Position numbers and translations under genes: made by a program. Below, piece after piece: positions 51,026 to 60,282 of a stretch of DNA of 63,419 nt (the stretch's first letter is position 1; each line of letters starts with the position of its first letter). Origin of the DNA: Campylobacterales bacterium (GTDB taxonomy: Bacteria; Campylobacterota; Campylobacteria; Campylobacterales; JALSKU01); NCBI GenBank assembly GCA_027044945.1, contig JALUBK010000045.1, positions 1 to 63,419 on the forward strand, read 5' to 3'. Under the pieces are notes generated by a model that saw only the letters and a program-made list of their open reading frames with translations, searched no databases and was not told the DNA's origin.

Positions 51026-52228
51026 ATGTTAATAGTTCAAAAATATGGAGGCACCAGTGTAGGAACACTGGAAAGAATAGACGAAGTAGCGAAAAGAGTT
51101 ATCAAAACTATAGAAGCTGGACACAATGTCGTTATAGTTGTTTCAGCCATGAGCGGAGAAACTAATAAGCTAACCGAATATGCTAAATATTTTACACAAA
51201 CACCTCAAAAAAGAGAAATGGATTTATTGCTTAGTTCAGGAGAAAGAGTTACAAGTTCTCTTTTGGCTATAGCATTACAATCAAAAGGATATAAAGCTGT
51301 TGCTCTTACTGGAAGACAAGCAGGAATTTATACAGATGAAGTGCATACTGGGGCAAGAATAGACAAAATAGATACTAAAAAAATTAATACATATCTTCAA
51401 GAAGGAAATATTGTAGTTGTTGCAGGTTTTCAAGGTATTACCAACAACGGAGAAGTATCAACTCTTGGCAGAGGCGGAAGTGATTTGAGTGCTGTTGCGA
51501 TTGCTGGTTCGATCACTGCAGATATTTGTGAAATTTATACTGATGTTGATGGAATATATACAACTGATCCCAGAATTGAACCAAAAGCAAAAAAATTAAA
51601 TAAAATAAGCTATGACGAAATGCTTGAATTTGCAAGTTTAGGTGCAAAAGTTTTACAAAATAGATCTGTTGAATTGGCGAAAAAATTAAATGTTAATTTA
51701 ATAACAAGAAGTAGTTTTAATGAAAACGAAGGAACATTAATAACAAAGGAAGAAAATATTATGGAAAAACCATTAGTCAGCGGAATAGCATTAGATAAAA
51801 ATCAAGCCAGAGTTACTTTAAGAGGAGTCAAAGATGAACCTGGAATTGCTGCAAAAATATTTAATAAACTCGCTCATGAACATATTAATGTAGATATGAT
51901 TATTCAAAATATAGGATTAGACGGTGTTACAAACCTTGGTTTCACAGTTCCAGAAAATGAGTTAGAAGAAACAAAAAAAGTTATGAATAAAATTAATGCT
52001 TCCAAAATAATAGATTTTGATCCAAATGTTGTAAAAGTTTCTGTTGTAGGAGTAGGAATGAAGTCTCATAGTGGAGTTGCCAGTAAGGCTTTTGATACAT
52101 TAGCAAAAGAAAATATCAATATACAAATGATTAGCACGAGTGAAATAAAAGTTTCGATGATTGTAGATGAAAAATATGGAGAATTAGCAGTTAGATCTTT
52201 ACATTCAGCCTATAATTTGGATAAATAA
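51026..52228 (+). CDS. lysC: Aspartate kinase
   Basis: LysC phosphorylates aspartate, the entry to lysine/DAP, threonine and methionine synthesis. The 400-aa protein has the kinase N-terminus VQKYGGTSVG (3-12), FQGITNNGEVSTLGRGGSD, a hexapeptide YTDVDGIYTTDPR and two ACT domains (about 265-400) for feedback control. GGAG upstream; its stop overlaps hobA as TAATG. Confidence 0.97.
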   Translation: MLIVQKYGGTSVGTLERIDEVAKRVIKTIEAGHNVVIVVSAMSGETNKLTEYAKYFTQTPQKREMDLLLSSGERVTSSLLAIALQSKGYKAVALTGRQAGIYTDEVHTGARIDKIDTKKINTYLQEGNIVVVAGFQGITNNGEVSTLGRGGSDLSAVAIAGSITADICEIYTDVDGIYTTDPRIEPKAKKLNKISYDEMLEFASLGAKVLQNRSVELAKKLNVNLITRSSFNENEGTLITKEENIMEKPLVSGIALDKNQARVTLRGVKDEPGIAAKIFNKLAHEHINVDMIIQNIGLDGVTNLGFTVPENELEETKKVMNKINASKIIDFDPNVVKVSVVGVGMKSHSGVASKAFDTLAKENINIQMISTSEIKVSMIVDEKYGELAVRSLHSAYNLDK

Positions 52229-52782
52229 TGCAAAAATTTCTTAAATGGACATTAGAGGCCATAAGAAAAGATGAATCTCTTATGAGTTGGATGGAAGAAA
52301 AAAGATTTGAATGGGTTCCGTTAGTTTCATCTGCTTTGAAAAATATATTGCAAGGTCAAACTGTCATTATACTCACAGACAAAGAAAGAGAATGGTATGG
52401 TAATTATCTTTCAAAAACTTTAAACAGTTTTGAAAAAAATAGACCATTTTTACCTGTTGTAAAATTTGACGGATTATCTTGTAATATTGACGACATAAAT
52501 ACAAAAGAAAAAATTGAAATCGTTGAAGATATGCTTTCTATATCTTTTCCAAATGGCTATATGTTTTTTTATGTAGGAAAAAATAATAGTATAAGAACAA
52601 AAATAATCAATCATCACGAAGGAAGTTTTTCTTTAATTTTGGATGAACAATTGCAAAATAGTTTTTATTTGAACTCCAGTGATGAACTTCTTGATTTGAA
52701 ACTCATACAATTAACAAAACTATTTGATAAAAGTATAGATGCAGTTTTGTCTTCTGAAATCACTATGGAAAATTTAGGTTGA
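52228..52782 (+). CDS. hobA: DnaA-binding replication initiation factor HobA
   Basis: The 184-aa protein is the Campylobacterota-specific HobA, a SIS-fold homologue of E. coli DiaA that binds DnaA domain I-II and helps orisome assembly. Motifs are few: WTLEAIRKDESLMSWM, QGQTVIILTDKEREWYGNYL (like H. pylori HobA), and a final LIQLTKLFDKSIDAVL. Its place between lysC and holB is conserved in H. pylori. Overlaps lysC and holB. Confidence 0.9.
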   Translation: MQKFLKWTLEAIRKDESLMSWMEEKRFEWVPLVSSALKNILQGQTVIILTDKEREWYGNYLSKTLNSFEKNRPFLPVVKFDGLSCNIDDINTKEKIEIVEDMLSISFPNGYMFFYVGKNNSIRTKIINHHEGSFSLILDEQLQNSFYLNSSDELLDLKLIQLTKLFDKSIDAVLSSEITMENLG

Positions 52783-53438
52783 AGTTAAAATTAAATAATA
52801 ATACAATAATAATAACAAATAATATTGAAAAAACGAAAAATGAAATTATAAAAATTTTGGATAAACAGATTGTAAAAATTTTTCTTAGAGATGATTTTTT
52901 GATAGAAGATGCAAAAATGGTTATCAAAGAAGCTTACATAAGTGAAGAAAAGAAAAAATATTTAATTATAGGAGCTAAAACTTTTCGCACAGAAACTCAA
53001 AATTCACTTCTAAAAATACTTGAAGCTTCTCCTAAAAATATTATTTTTTTACTTATTTCACAATCAAAATCAAATTTTTTACCCACAATCAGATCAAGAG
53101 TTCCACTACTTTTTATAAAAGAAAAAAAATGCAGAGAAAAAATAGATATTGATTTGACAAAAATGACTTTAAAAGATATTTTTGAATATACAAAAAAATA
53201 TCAAAGAATTTCAAAAGCAGAATTAAAAGATATGATACAAAATATATTTTACAGTGCAATTTTTGAATATAAAATATATTTTAATCAGAAAGAGATAACT
53301 ATATTTGAAAATGCTTTACAATTAGCCAATTTGAATACTAGGGGAAATTTTTTGTTAAACTCTATACTCTTAACTATTTTCAATAAAATAAACAGGGAAA
53401 AAAATGAAAATAATAAAATTATCAAACAAAACAGATAA
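52779..53438 (+). CDS. holB: DNA polymerase III delta' subunit, short form
   Basis: The 219-aa protein matches the small delta' of Campylobacterota: IIGAKTFRTETQNSLLKILEASPKNIIFLLIS and the sensor-like PTIRSRVPLLF. It lacks Walker A, as delta' does in other bacteria, and lacks the long C-terminal domain. It acts in the clamp loader. Start is TTG in the hobA stop (TTGA), end overlaps folP by 35 nt. Confidence 0.87.
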   Translation: MKLKLNNNTIIITNNIEKTKNEIIKILDKQIVKIFLRDDFLIEDAKMVIKEAYISEEKKKYLIIGAKTFRTETQNSLLKILEASPKNIIFLLISQSKSNFLPTIRSRVPLLFIKEKKCREKIDIDLTKMTLKDIFEYTKKYQRISKAELKDMIQNIFYSAIFEYKIYFNQKEITIFENALQLANLNTRGNFLLNSILLTIFNKINREKNENNKIIKQNR

Positions 53439-54552
53439 AAATAAAATTTTTAGCAATATAGGATCTACAAAAGAGGGAAATATCCTTTTAAAAGATAAAA
53501 TGAAATTAAATTATATCTATTTAAAAGATATAAAAAATCCTGCCTCTTTGATTTTAAAACAAGATGCCCTGTCTATCGGTGCTGATTTGATAGTCAATAA
53601 AGATACAATTATATGTAAAAAAGAGTTTTCTAATGCTCTTTTAATAGCAAACAATAAACAGTTAAAACTTTTGTCTAAAAAAGAAAAATCCCAACCTTTT
53701 GGGCTGAAAAAATTTGCTGAAGAAATTAAAAATTTTATTTTCAATGATAATAAAAAAAAGATTCAAATCATGGGTGTTATCAATGCAAATGAAGATAGTT
53801 TTTATAAAAACAGTAGATTTTGTGGTCAAGAAGCAATCAAAAAAATAGAAAATATGATTGAAAATAAAGCTGATATTATAGATTTGGGAGCAGTATCTTC
53901 AAGACCGGGAAGCAAGAGTGTAACTCAAGAAGAAGAATTATCAAGATTGAAACCTATTTTAAATGAAATATATAAAAATAAACTTTATGAAAAAGCTATA
54001 TTCTCTTTAGATAGTTATTCTCCTAAATGTTTAACTTATGCACTAGAGCGAGGATTTAAAATAGTTAATGATATAACTGCATTAAATAATGATGATGTAG
54101 CAAAAATAACTGCTAGTTATAAAGCAAAAATAGTTTTAATGCATATGCAAAACAATCCTCAAAACATGCAAAATAATCCATCTTATGATAATGTTTTGCT
54201 TGATATAAGTAATTTTTTAGAAAAAAGAATAGAAAAAGCAAAAAATGCCGGAATAAATGATATAATTTTAGATATTGGAATAGGCTTTGGAAAAACATTA
54301 AAACATAATTTAAAACTTATAAAACATTTAGAACACTTTAAAAGCTTAAAATATCCTCTTTTGGTGGGCGCAAGCAGAAAATCAATGATAAATAAAATAG
54401 TTCCTTCTGAAGCAGAAGAGAGATTGCCCGGAACTTTAACTTTGCACCTTGAAGCGATAAAAAACGGGGCAGAAATAATAAGATGTCATGATGTAAAAGA
54501 ACATTATCAAGCTATAAAAGTTTATGAATCATTAAGAGATTTGGAGGTTTAA
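53404..54552 (+). CDS. folP: Dihydropteroate synthase with N-terminal extension
   Basis: FolP joins pABA and the pterin to make dihydropteroate. The C-terminal ~265 aa are the TIM barrel: MGVINANEDSFYKNSRF, DLGAVSSRPGS, DITALNND, DIGIGFGKTLKHN and LLVGASRKSM. The canonical NVTPDSF loop appears as NANEDSF. About 115 residues precede it, of unknown function, a layout also known from other Campylobacterota FolP. The ATG overlaps holB by 35 nt. Confidence 0.92.
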   Translation: MKIIKLSNKTDKNKIFSNIGSTKEGNILLKDKMKLNYIYLKDIKNPASLILKQDALSIGADLIVNKDTIICKKEFSNALLIANNKQLKLLSKKEKSQPFGLKKFAEEIKNFIFNDNKKKIQIMGVINANEDSFYKNSRFCGQEAIKKIENMIENKADIIDLGAVSSRPGSKSVTQEEELSRLKPILNEIYKNKLYEKAIFSLDSYSPKCLTYALERGFKIVNDITALNNDDVAKITASYKAKIVLMHMQNNPQNMQNNPSYDNVLLDISNFLEKRIEKAKNAGINDIILDIGIGFGKTLKHNLKLIKHLEHFKSLKYPLLVGASRKSMINKIVPSEAEERLPGTLTLHLEAIKNGAEIIRCHDVKEHYQAIKVYESLRDLEV

Positions 54553-54553
54553 A

Positions 54554-55225
54554 TTGAAAGCATTAATAGTTTTTAGTGGTGGACAAGATAGCACTACTTG
54601 TTTAGGATGGGCAAAAAATAGATTTGATAGTGTAGAAACTTTAACATTTGATTATGGACAAAGACATGATATAGAAATAATACAAGCTAAAAAAATAGCT
54701 TCAATTTTTGGAGTAAAAAATCAAATTTTTAATATAAATATTTTTAAAGAATTACAAAATTCAGCTTTATTGGATAAAACATCCGATATAAATGCTCCAC
54801 ATAAAAATAAACCAAATTTACCTGCTTCTTATGTTCCAAATAGAAATGCTATGTTTTTTACAATAGCTCATGCCTATGCACAAAAAATTGGTGCTTCCAA
54901 AATAATTACAGGTATAAATCAAACTGATTATAGCGGATATCCTGATTGTAGAGAAGAGTTCATAAAACCTCTTGAACTTGCATTGAATATTGGTAGTGAA
55001 TCTAAGATAAATTTTATTTATCCTCTTATACATTTAACTAAAGCAGAAACTTTTAAATTAGCCAAGAATGAGGGAATTTTAGATATAGTGATAAATGAAT
55101 CACATACTTGCTATAATGGAGACCATCAAAGTTTTCACTCTTGGGGATATGGTTGTGGAAAATGTCAAGCTTGTAAACTCAGAGAACACGGATGGAATAA
55201 ATATAAACAATCAAACAGCAACTAA
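54554..55225 (+). CDS. queC: 7-cyano-7-deazaguanine synthase
   Basis: QueC converts carboxydeazaguanine to preQ0 for queuosine. The 223-aa protein has the PP-loop FSGGQDSTT (7-15), a central QTDYSGYPDCREEF segment and the zinc site near 190-207 (TCYNG then GYGCGKCQACKLR). Start is TTG one base after folP, with GGAGG upstream. Its end overlaps the convergent transporter gene by 15 nt. Confidence 0.96.
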   Translation: MKALIVFSGGQDSTTCLGWAKNRFDSVETLTFDYGQRHDIEIIQAKKIASIFGVKNQIFNINIFKELQNSALLDKTSDINAPHKNKPNLPASYVPNRNAMFFTIAHAYAQKIGASKIITGINQTDYSGYPDCREEFIKPLELALNIGSESKINFIYPLIHLTKAETFKLAKNEGILDIVINESHTCYNGDHQSFHSWGYGCGKCQACKLREHGWNKYKQSNSN

Positions 55226-56089
55226 TACACCCGCTATTATAATAATAAAAATGCCAAACAAAATAGATAAATTTGGAAACGAATCACCTAATGCTACTCC
55301 TATAAAAATAGAAAAAATTATATTCGAATAACTAATAGCTCCAATTACACCTGCTTTTGTAAAGGCATATGCTTTTGTCATGTATATTTGAGCTAAAGTT
55401 GCTGTAATACCCAAAAAAACAATAAACCACCAATCGTTCCATTTTGGAATAACAAATTTATCAAAAAGCCAATCCAAACTTGAAGGAGCATAAAAATGAC
55501 CTATTATCATCAAAATAATAGGTCCCAAAGTGCCTATCCCCATAAACGACAAAACAATACTTCTCGTATCATAATAATTTCTTAATTCTCTGACTGCAGT
55601 ATAAGCCAAAGCCGCACCAACACCACTAAATATACCCAATATATCATATTTATTAAAATCCAAAATTCCACTTGGTCTTGTTATAAACAAAATCCCTATA
55701 AAACCTAAAAAAATAGCAAACCAACCATATTTTGAAAGTTTTTCTTTCAAAAATAAATATGCAAAAAATGCTGTAAAAATAGGTGAAATTCTTGAATATG
55801 TCATAGCTTCAGCAAGTGAAATATGAGCAATGTTATAAAAAAAAGCCAAAAGTGCTACAAATCCTATAAAACCACGAAACAAAAGAAGCCATATTTTTCC
55901 TCCCTTTTGTTTAAGAGGATGTGTAAAAAAAGTTGCTACTACAAATAAAATTCCAAAAATATTTCTAAAAAATACAACTTCTATTGCACTCATGTTATGA
56001 GATAATTCTTTAGCAAAACCTCCCATTAAAGCGAAACAAAAAGAAGAAAAAAGCATATAATAAATACCTGTTTTTAAATTATTTGTCAT
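55211..56089 (-). CDS. EamA/DMT family transporter
   Basis: The ~292-aa inner-membrane protein has ten predicted hydrophobic helices in two EamA repeats (TYSRISPIFTAFFAYLFLKEKLSKYGW and the second-half TKAGVIGAISYSNIIFSIFIG). DMT transporters export amino acids, nucleosides or other metabolites; the substrate cannot be inferred. The TTG at 56098 and the ATG three codons later are both possible starts, neither with a strong ribosome site; I use the ATG. It is convergent with queC, overlapping by 15 nt. Confidence 0.88.
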   Translation of the reverse strand: MTNNLKTGIYYMLFSSFCFALMGGFAKELSHNMSAIEVVFFRNIFGILFVVATFFTHPLKQKGGKIWLLLFRGFIGFVALLAFFYNIAHISLAEAMTYSRISPIFTAFFAYLFLKEKLSKYGWFAIFLGFIGILFITRPSGILDFNKYDILGIFSGVGAALAYTAVRELRNYYDTRSIVLSFMGIGTLGPIILMIIGHFYAPSSLDWLFDKFVIPKWNDWWFIVFLGITATLAQIYMTKAYAFTKAGVIGAISYSNIIFSIFIGVALGDSFPNLSILFGIFIIIIAGVLVAV

Positions 56090-56130
56090 TATAAGCAATT
56101 CAAGCTAAACATTATTTTTTCTATTGTTCA

Positions 56131-56877
56131 TTAATTATTCTCCATTTTTAATTTTTGCAATTTTCCTCTTATATCTCCAAAAAATATCACATCTTTTAAA
56201 ATTGCCTTAGTGCAAATTCCATCTTTATTGATATTTAAAAACAATTCTCCTCTTTTGCTTGAAAAAATTCTTTGATTGATAAAAACTATAAAAAAATGAC
56301 CATTTTTTTCTTTCAAATCTTGTTGCAAATTTTTCAATTTTTTACCTGTTGGAATAATTATGTTTATTTTACCATTTTTTTTATTTGCACCAATCGCAAA
56401 TAAAAATTTTTTACCTTTAAGAGTTAAAAAATAATGTTTTAAATTAAAAAAAAGAGTTAAAATATCATTTTTAGCATAATACTTTAAATATTCTTCTGAC
56501 TTATTTATTTTGTTATCTTTAATCCTGATTGTTATTTTTTTTACTTTTTTATTTTTATAATCAAATAAATATATTTTCTCTATTTTTTTTGATTTTTTTA
56601 TAATAGTAGTAATATATTTATATGGCACAAGCAAACCGTCAACAACTTTTCCTTCGCTTTGATATTTTTCAATTCTACCTCCAGTTAAAATTTTAGCTAG
56701 CCCTGTTGCTCTTGCTTCTATTAAAATTTTATATGTTTGTTTTTTATTTATTATCAATTTCGTTTTAGCTATACCAATAGTGCCAAAAATTCCAAAACTA
56801 ATTCTATATGTAGCAGAAACCATTTTAGCATTTAGCCCTATAAACAAAATTAAAATAAGAAAAATAATTTTTTTCAT
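56131..56877 (-). CDS. Secreted DUF3108-type protein
   Basis: The 248-aa protein has a signal peptide (about 1-17) and a beta-rich Lys/Ile-heavy body with segments typical of DUF3108 (ATYRISFGIFGTIG, EARATGLAKILTGGRIEKYQSEG, IPTGKKLKNLQQDLKEKNGH). Members are predicted periplasmic or outer-membrane proteins of unknown function. Divergent from mscS. Confidence 0.75.
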   Translation of the reverse strand: MKKIIFLILILFIGLNAKMVSATYRISFGIFGTIGIAKTKLIINKKQTYKILIEARATGLAKILTGGRIEKYQSEGKVVDGLLVPYKYITTIIKKSKKIEKIYLFDYKNKKVKKITIRIKDNKINKSEEYLKYYAKNDILTLFFNLKHYFLTLKGKKFLFAIGANKKNGKINIIIPTGKKLKNLQQDLKEKNGHFFIVFINQRIFSSKRGELFLNINKDGICTKAILKDVIFFGDIRGKLQKLKMENN

Positions 56878-56951
56878 ATCTTTTCCTAACTAATTATATT
56901 TAATTAATTGTATCTAAAAACATCTATATTATATTTTAATCACTTTTTGGA

Positions 56952-56957
56952 TAGAAT
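56952..56957 (+). promoter_or_regulatory. Candidate -10 box for mscS
   Basis: TAGAAT at 56952-56957 in the spacer between the divergent DUF3108 gene and mscS lies about 27 nt before the TTG start of mscS. No -35 box is clear. Low confidence. Confidence 0.3.
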
Positions 56958-56983
56958 AATAAAAAATATAAAAAAGGATAAAT

Positions 56984-58066
56984 TTGCAAAATTTTATTGA
57001 TTTTATAAATACAACTTTTTTTCAAATTCCATTATATAAAATAGCCTTGGCTTTATTTGTTTTTTTTGTTTTTCTATTTTTAAGAAAAATTTTTACTGTC
57101 ACTATTTTACAAACTATAAAACAGATTACAAAAAAAACAAAAACAGATATAGATGATAAAATTTTGAATATTTTAGAAGAACCAATTAGGTTTTCTTTTA
57201 TCATTATGGGTTTATATTTTTTTATTATCATATTAAAAATAAATAATATAACTACTATGCATCTAATCAGAACTCTTATAATAATAGATCTGTTTTGGAT
57301 ACTTTTTGGTAGTATAAATGCATTTGATAAATTCATATATGAATTTACAAAAAATTTTGGGAAAGAATTGCATCAAGAAATAGGAAATTTTCTTCTAAAA
57401 AGCATAAAAGTTTTTGTTGTAATTATTGGAATAACTGCTATATTGCAAGATTGGGGCATCAATGTAAGTGCATTTATAGCATCTCTTGGAATTGGTGGTT
57501 TGGCATTTGCTTTGGCTGCTAAAGATACAGCGGCAAATCTTTTTGGAGGACTTACTATTTTAGCTGATCAATCCTTCAAAATAGGAGATTGGGTAAAAGT
57601 TGGAAAAGTGGAAGGAACAGTTGAAGATATAGGATTAAGAACTACAAAAATAAGAACATTTGAAAAAAGCTTAATTGTTATGCCAAATCAAACCATAGCG
57701 AATTCTCCTATTGAAAATTTTTCAAAAAGGGGGCAAAGAAGAATCAGCATGAGAATTGGATTAACTTATGACATAACAAAAGAAATTATAGAAAATATTG
57801 TAAAAGAGATAACAAATATGTTAAAATCTCATCCAAAAATTGCACAAGATCAAACTATGCTTGTCAGATTTGATCAATTTCAAGATAGTTCACTGAGTAT
57901 TTTTATTTATACTTTTGTAAATAGTGCCATATGGAATGAATATCTTGAAACAAAAGAGGATATAAATTATAAAATAATGCAAATAGTAAAAAATAATAAA
58001 GCTGAATTTGCATTTCCGAGTCAATCAATATATATAGAAAAAATAAATAATACAGGAATTAAATGA
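56984..58066 (+). CDS. MscS family mechanosensitive channel
   Basis: The 360-aa membrane protein protects from osmotic downshock by releasing ions. It has four hydrophobic segments, the pore helix signature [25 protein letters not shown] near 165-189, and the beta domain ([23 protein letters not shown], then [16 protein letters not shown]). Start is TTG at 56984 with AAAGGATAAA upstream. Its end overlaps der by 4 nt. Confidence 0.94.
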   Translation: MQNFIDFINTTFFQIPLYKIALALFVFFVFLFLRKIFTVTILQTIKQITKKTKTDIDDKILNILEEPIRFSFIIMGLYFFIIILKINNITTMHLIRTLIIIDLFWILFGSINAFDKFIYEFTKNFGKELHQEIGNFLLKSIKVFVVIIGITAILQDWGINVSAFIASLGIGGLAFALAAKDTAANLFGGLTILADQSFKIGDWVKVGKVEGTVEDIGLRTTKIRTFEKSLIVMPNQTIANSPIENFSKRGQRRISMRIGLTYDITKEIIENIVKEITNMLKSHPKIAQDQTMLVRFDQFQDSSLSIFIYTFVNSAIWNEYLETKEDINYKIMQIVKNNKAEFAFPSQSIYIEKINNTGIK

Positions 58067-59460
58067 AAAATATAGCATTAATAGGAAGACCAAATGTAGG
58101 GAAAAGCTCTCTTTTTAACAGATTAGCTGGTAAAAGAATAGCGATAACATCAGATGTTAGCGGAACTACAAGAGATACAAAAAAAGAAGAGATTGAAATA
58201 GATGACAAACATGCTCTCTTAACCGACACAGGCGGACTTGATGATAAAGATGAAATGTTTGAAACAGTAAAAAGAAAATCACTTCAAAGTGCAAAAGAAT
58301 CTAATATTATTTTATACATGGTTGATGGAAAATTATTTCCTGATGATAAAGATAAAAAAATATTTTTTGAATTACAAAAACTGAAAAAAGATATAGCACT
58401 TATTATTAATAAAATAGATAATGACAAAATGAACGAAATAGTTTGGGAATATCAAAGCTTTGGAATAAAAAATATTTTTCCTATATCTGTTTCGCACAAT
58501 CGTGGCATTACTCCTCTTTTAAACTGGTTATATAAAAAATTACCTATTGAAGAAAATTTGGAATTAAATGATGATGAGGATCTTAGTTTAGAAGATTTTT
58601 TGGATAATTTTAAAAATGAAGAAGAAAATTTGAAAGAAAAATTATCCTCCTCCTCTAACGAAATAAAAGTGGCAATAGTAGGAAGAGTGAATGTAGGAAA
58701 AAGTTCTCTTTTAAATGCACTTTTAAATGAAGAAAGAGCTGTTGTAAGCTCTATCGCAGGAACTACAATAGACCCTGTTAATAAAGAAATGATTTATAAA
58801 GATAAAATTATAACATTTGTAGATACTGCAGGAATTAGAAAAAGAGGAAAAATCGAAGGAATTGAAAAATTTGCACTTAACAGAACTGAAAAAATGCTTG
58901 AAAATGCAAACATAGCACTTATTGTTTTAGATGCTAGTGAAGAGTTTAAAGAGCTTGATGAAAGAATTGCAAGTCTTGTAGATAAATTTTCATTGGGCTC
59001 AATCATAGTGTTAAATAAATGGGATAAAGCCAGAGATGAATACAAAAAAGTAGTTGAAGATGTTAGATATAGATTTAAATTTTTAGGCTACTCTCCCATA
59101 ATTACAGTTTCTGCGCTCTCTAAAAAAAGAATACACAAAATAAACGATAAAATACTTGAAGTTTATGAAAATTATTCTAGACGAATTAGCACAGGAAAAC
59201 TTAACGAACTTATAAAATTTGCAAATTCCAGACATCATTTACCAAGCGATATGGGAAAAATAGTAAAAATATTTTTTGCAACACAATTCGATATAAAACC
59301 TCCAAGAATTGCACTTATAATGAACAGACCAAAATCTTTACATTTTAGTTATAAAAGATATCTTGTAAATACCATAAGAGAACACTTCAATTTTGAAGGT
59401 TCTCCTATCTTAATATTTCCAAGAAAAAGAGGCGAAAAAGAGGAAATAGAAGAAGTTTAG
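58063..59460 (+). CDS. der: Ribosome biogenesis GTPase Der (EngA)
   Basis: The 465-aa protein has two tandem G domains, GRPNVGKSS at 7-15 and GRVNVGKSS near 206, both with DTGG/DTAG switch motifs, NKID and NKWD, and a C-terminal KH-like domain. It acts in 50S maturation. The stop is close to a convergent gene across an AT-rich hairpin. Confidence 0.97.
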   Translation: MKNIALIGRPNVGKSSLFNRLAGKRIAITSDVSGTTRDTKKEEIEIDDKHALLTDTGGLDDKDEMFETVKRKSLQSAKESNIILYMVDGKLFPDDKDKKIFFELQKLKKDIALIINKIDNDKMNEIVWEYQSFGIKNIFPISVSHNRGITPLLNWLYKKLPIEENLELNDDEDLSLEDFLDNFKNEEENLKEKLSSSSNEIKVAIVGRVNVGKSSLLNALLNEERAVVSSIAGTTIDPVNKEMIYKDKIITFVDTAGIRKRGKIEGIEKFALNRTEKMLENANIALIVLDASEEFKELDERIASLVDKFSLGSIIVLNKWDKARDEYKKVVEDVRYRFKFLGYSPIITVSALSKKRIHKINDKILEVYENYSRRISTGKLNELIKFANSRHHLPSDMGKIVKIFFATQFDIKPPRIALIMNRPKSLHFSYKRYLVNTIREHFNFEGSPILIFPRKRGEKEEIEEV

Positions 59461-59479
59461 ATAATAAAAAACTATCTAA
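59457..59479. terminator. Convergent-gene hairpin between der and the DsbC-like gene
   Basis: TTAGATA (59457-59463) and TATCTAA (59473-59479) form a 7-bp inverted repeat over the two stop codons with an A-rich loop. It is AT-only in the stem, so weak, but it is the only candidate terminator between the convergent genes. Confidence 0.35.
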
Positions 59480-60266
59480 TTTCATTTCCTTCTTCATCAA
59501 ATACAGTTGGTGTTCCTCGTAAAAATCCAGATGACAAAAATCCATTTATTTCAGCTATCATTTTTTTAGCAAATTTTTTATTTACTTTTTTAAATTTCAT
59601 ATTTTTTGGATCAGAAGCTTCATATATAAGTGATAAAATATTTCCACCTTTTTTGGATTGTTCTAACAACCAACTTGATCTCATAGGAGAAGTTTCATGT
59701 CCTGGAATGTGTAAAAATACCGGCACTACTTTTACCTCTTTTGAATTTTTAATCGTAGCAGGTAATCTAATTTTTTCATATCTTTTACAAAATGGGCAAT
59801 TCGGATCAATTATAAGATAAATTATTTTTCCTTTAGGATTTCCGCCTTTAATATTTATAACCAAATCTTTATATTTAGTTTGCAAAAGTGCAATTAACTT
59901 TTTATTTGCATTTGACTGTTTTGCTTTTCTAAAAGCTTCTATTTTAAATCTATTTTTATAAACAAACTTAGCAAAAATATCTTTTGCATTTTTTCTATTA
60001 TAAATTCTTCCTATACCCATTATCTTTTTATTATAAAATATTAAAAATAGTCTTGAGTTTCCCTCGATTGCTCCTATTGCAACATGCATATTTTTTAAAT
60101 TTTCTAATTTGCCTTTTGCAATAATACTAATCTTATCAGTTTTCAATTTACCTTGAGTAAAAATTCTACTGAAATCTCTTTTCAACCTGACATTATTATC
60201 TTTTGCCAACATATTAGATTCTATAAAAAAACCTACTATTAATAACACTAAAAAAAATTTTTTCAT
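59472..60266 (-). CDS. DsbC/DsbG-like thiol:disulfide interchange protein
   Basis: The 264-aa protein has a signal peptide (about 1-21) and a thioredoxin-fold domain with CPFC (Cys157/Cys160, in IDPNCPFCKR) and the cis-Pro loop RGTPTVFD. The N-terminal ~135 residues could serve as a dimer domain as in DsbC. It likely acts in the periplasm on disulfides, perhaps haem or c-type cytochrome cysteines. Dsb type is inferred from fold. Confidence 0.85.
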   Translation of the reverse strand: MKKFFLVLLIVGFFIESNMLAKDNNVRLKRDFSRIFTQGKLKTDKISIIAKGKLENLKNMHVAIGAIEGNSRLFLIFYNKKIMGIGRIYNRKNAKDIFAKFVYKNRFKIEAFRKAKQSNANKKLIALLQTKYKDLVINIKGGNPKGKIIYLIIDPNCPFCKRYEKIRLPATIKNSKEVKVVPVFLHIPGHETSPMRSSWLLEQSKKGGNILSLIYEASDPKNMKFKKVNKKFAKKMIAEINGFLSSGFLRGTPTVFDEEGNEIR

Positions 60267-60282
60267 TTTTATTATCCTTTTT

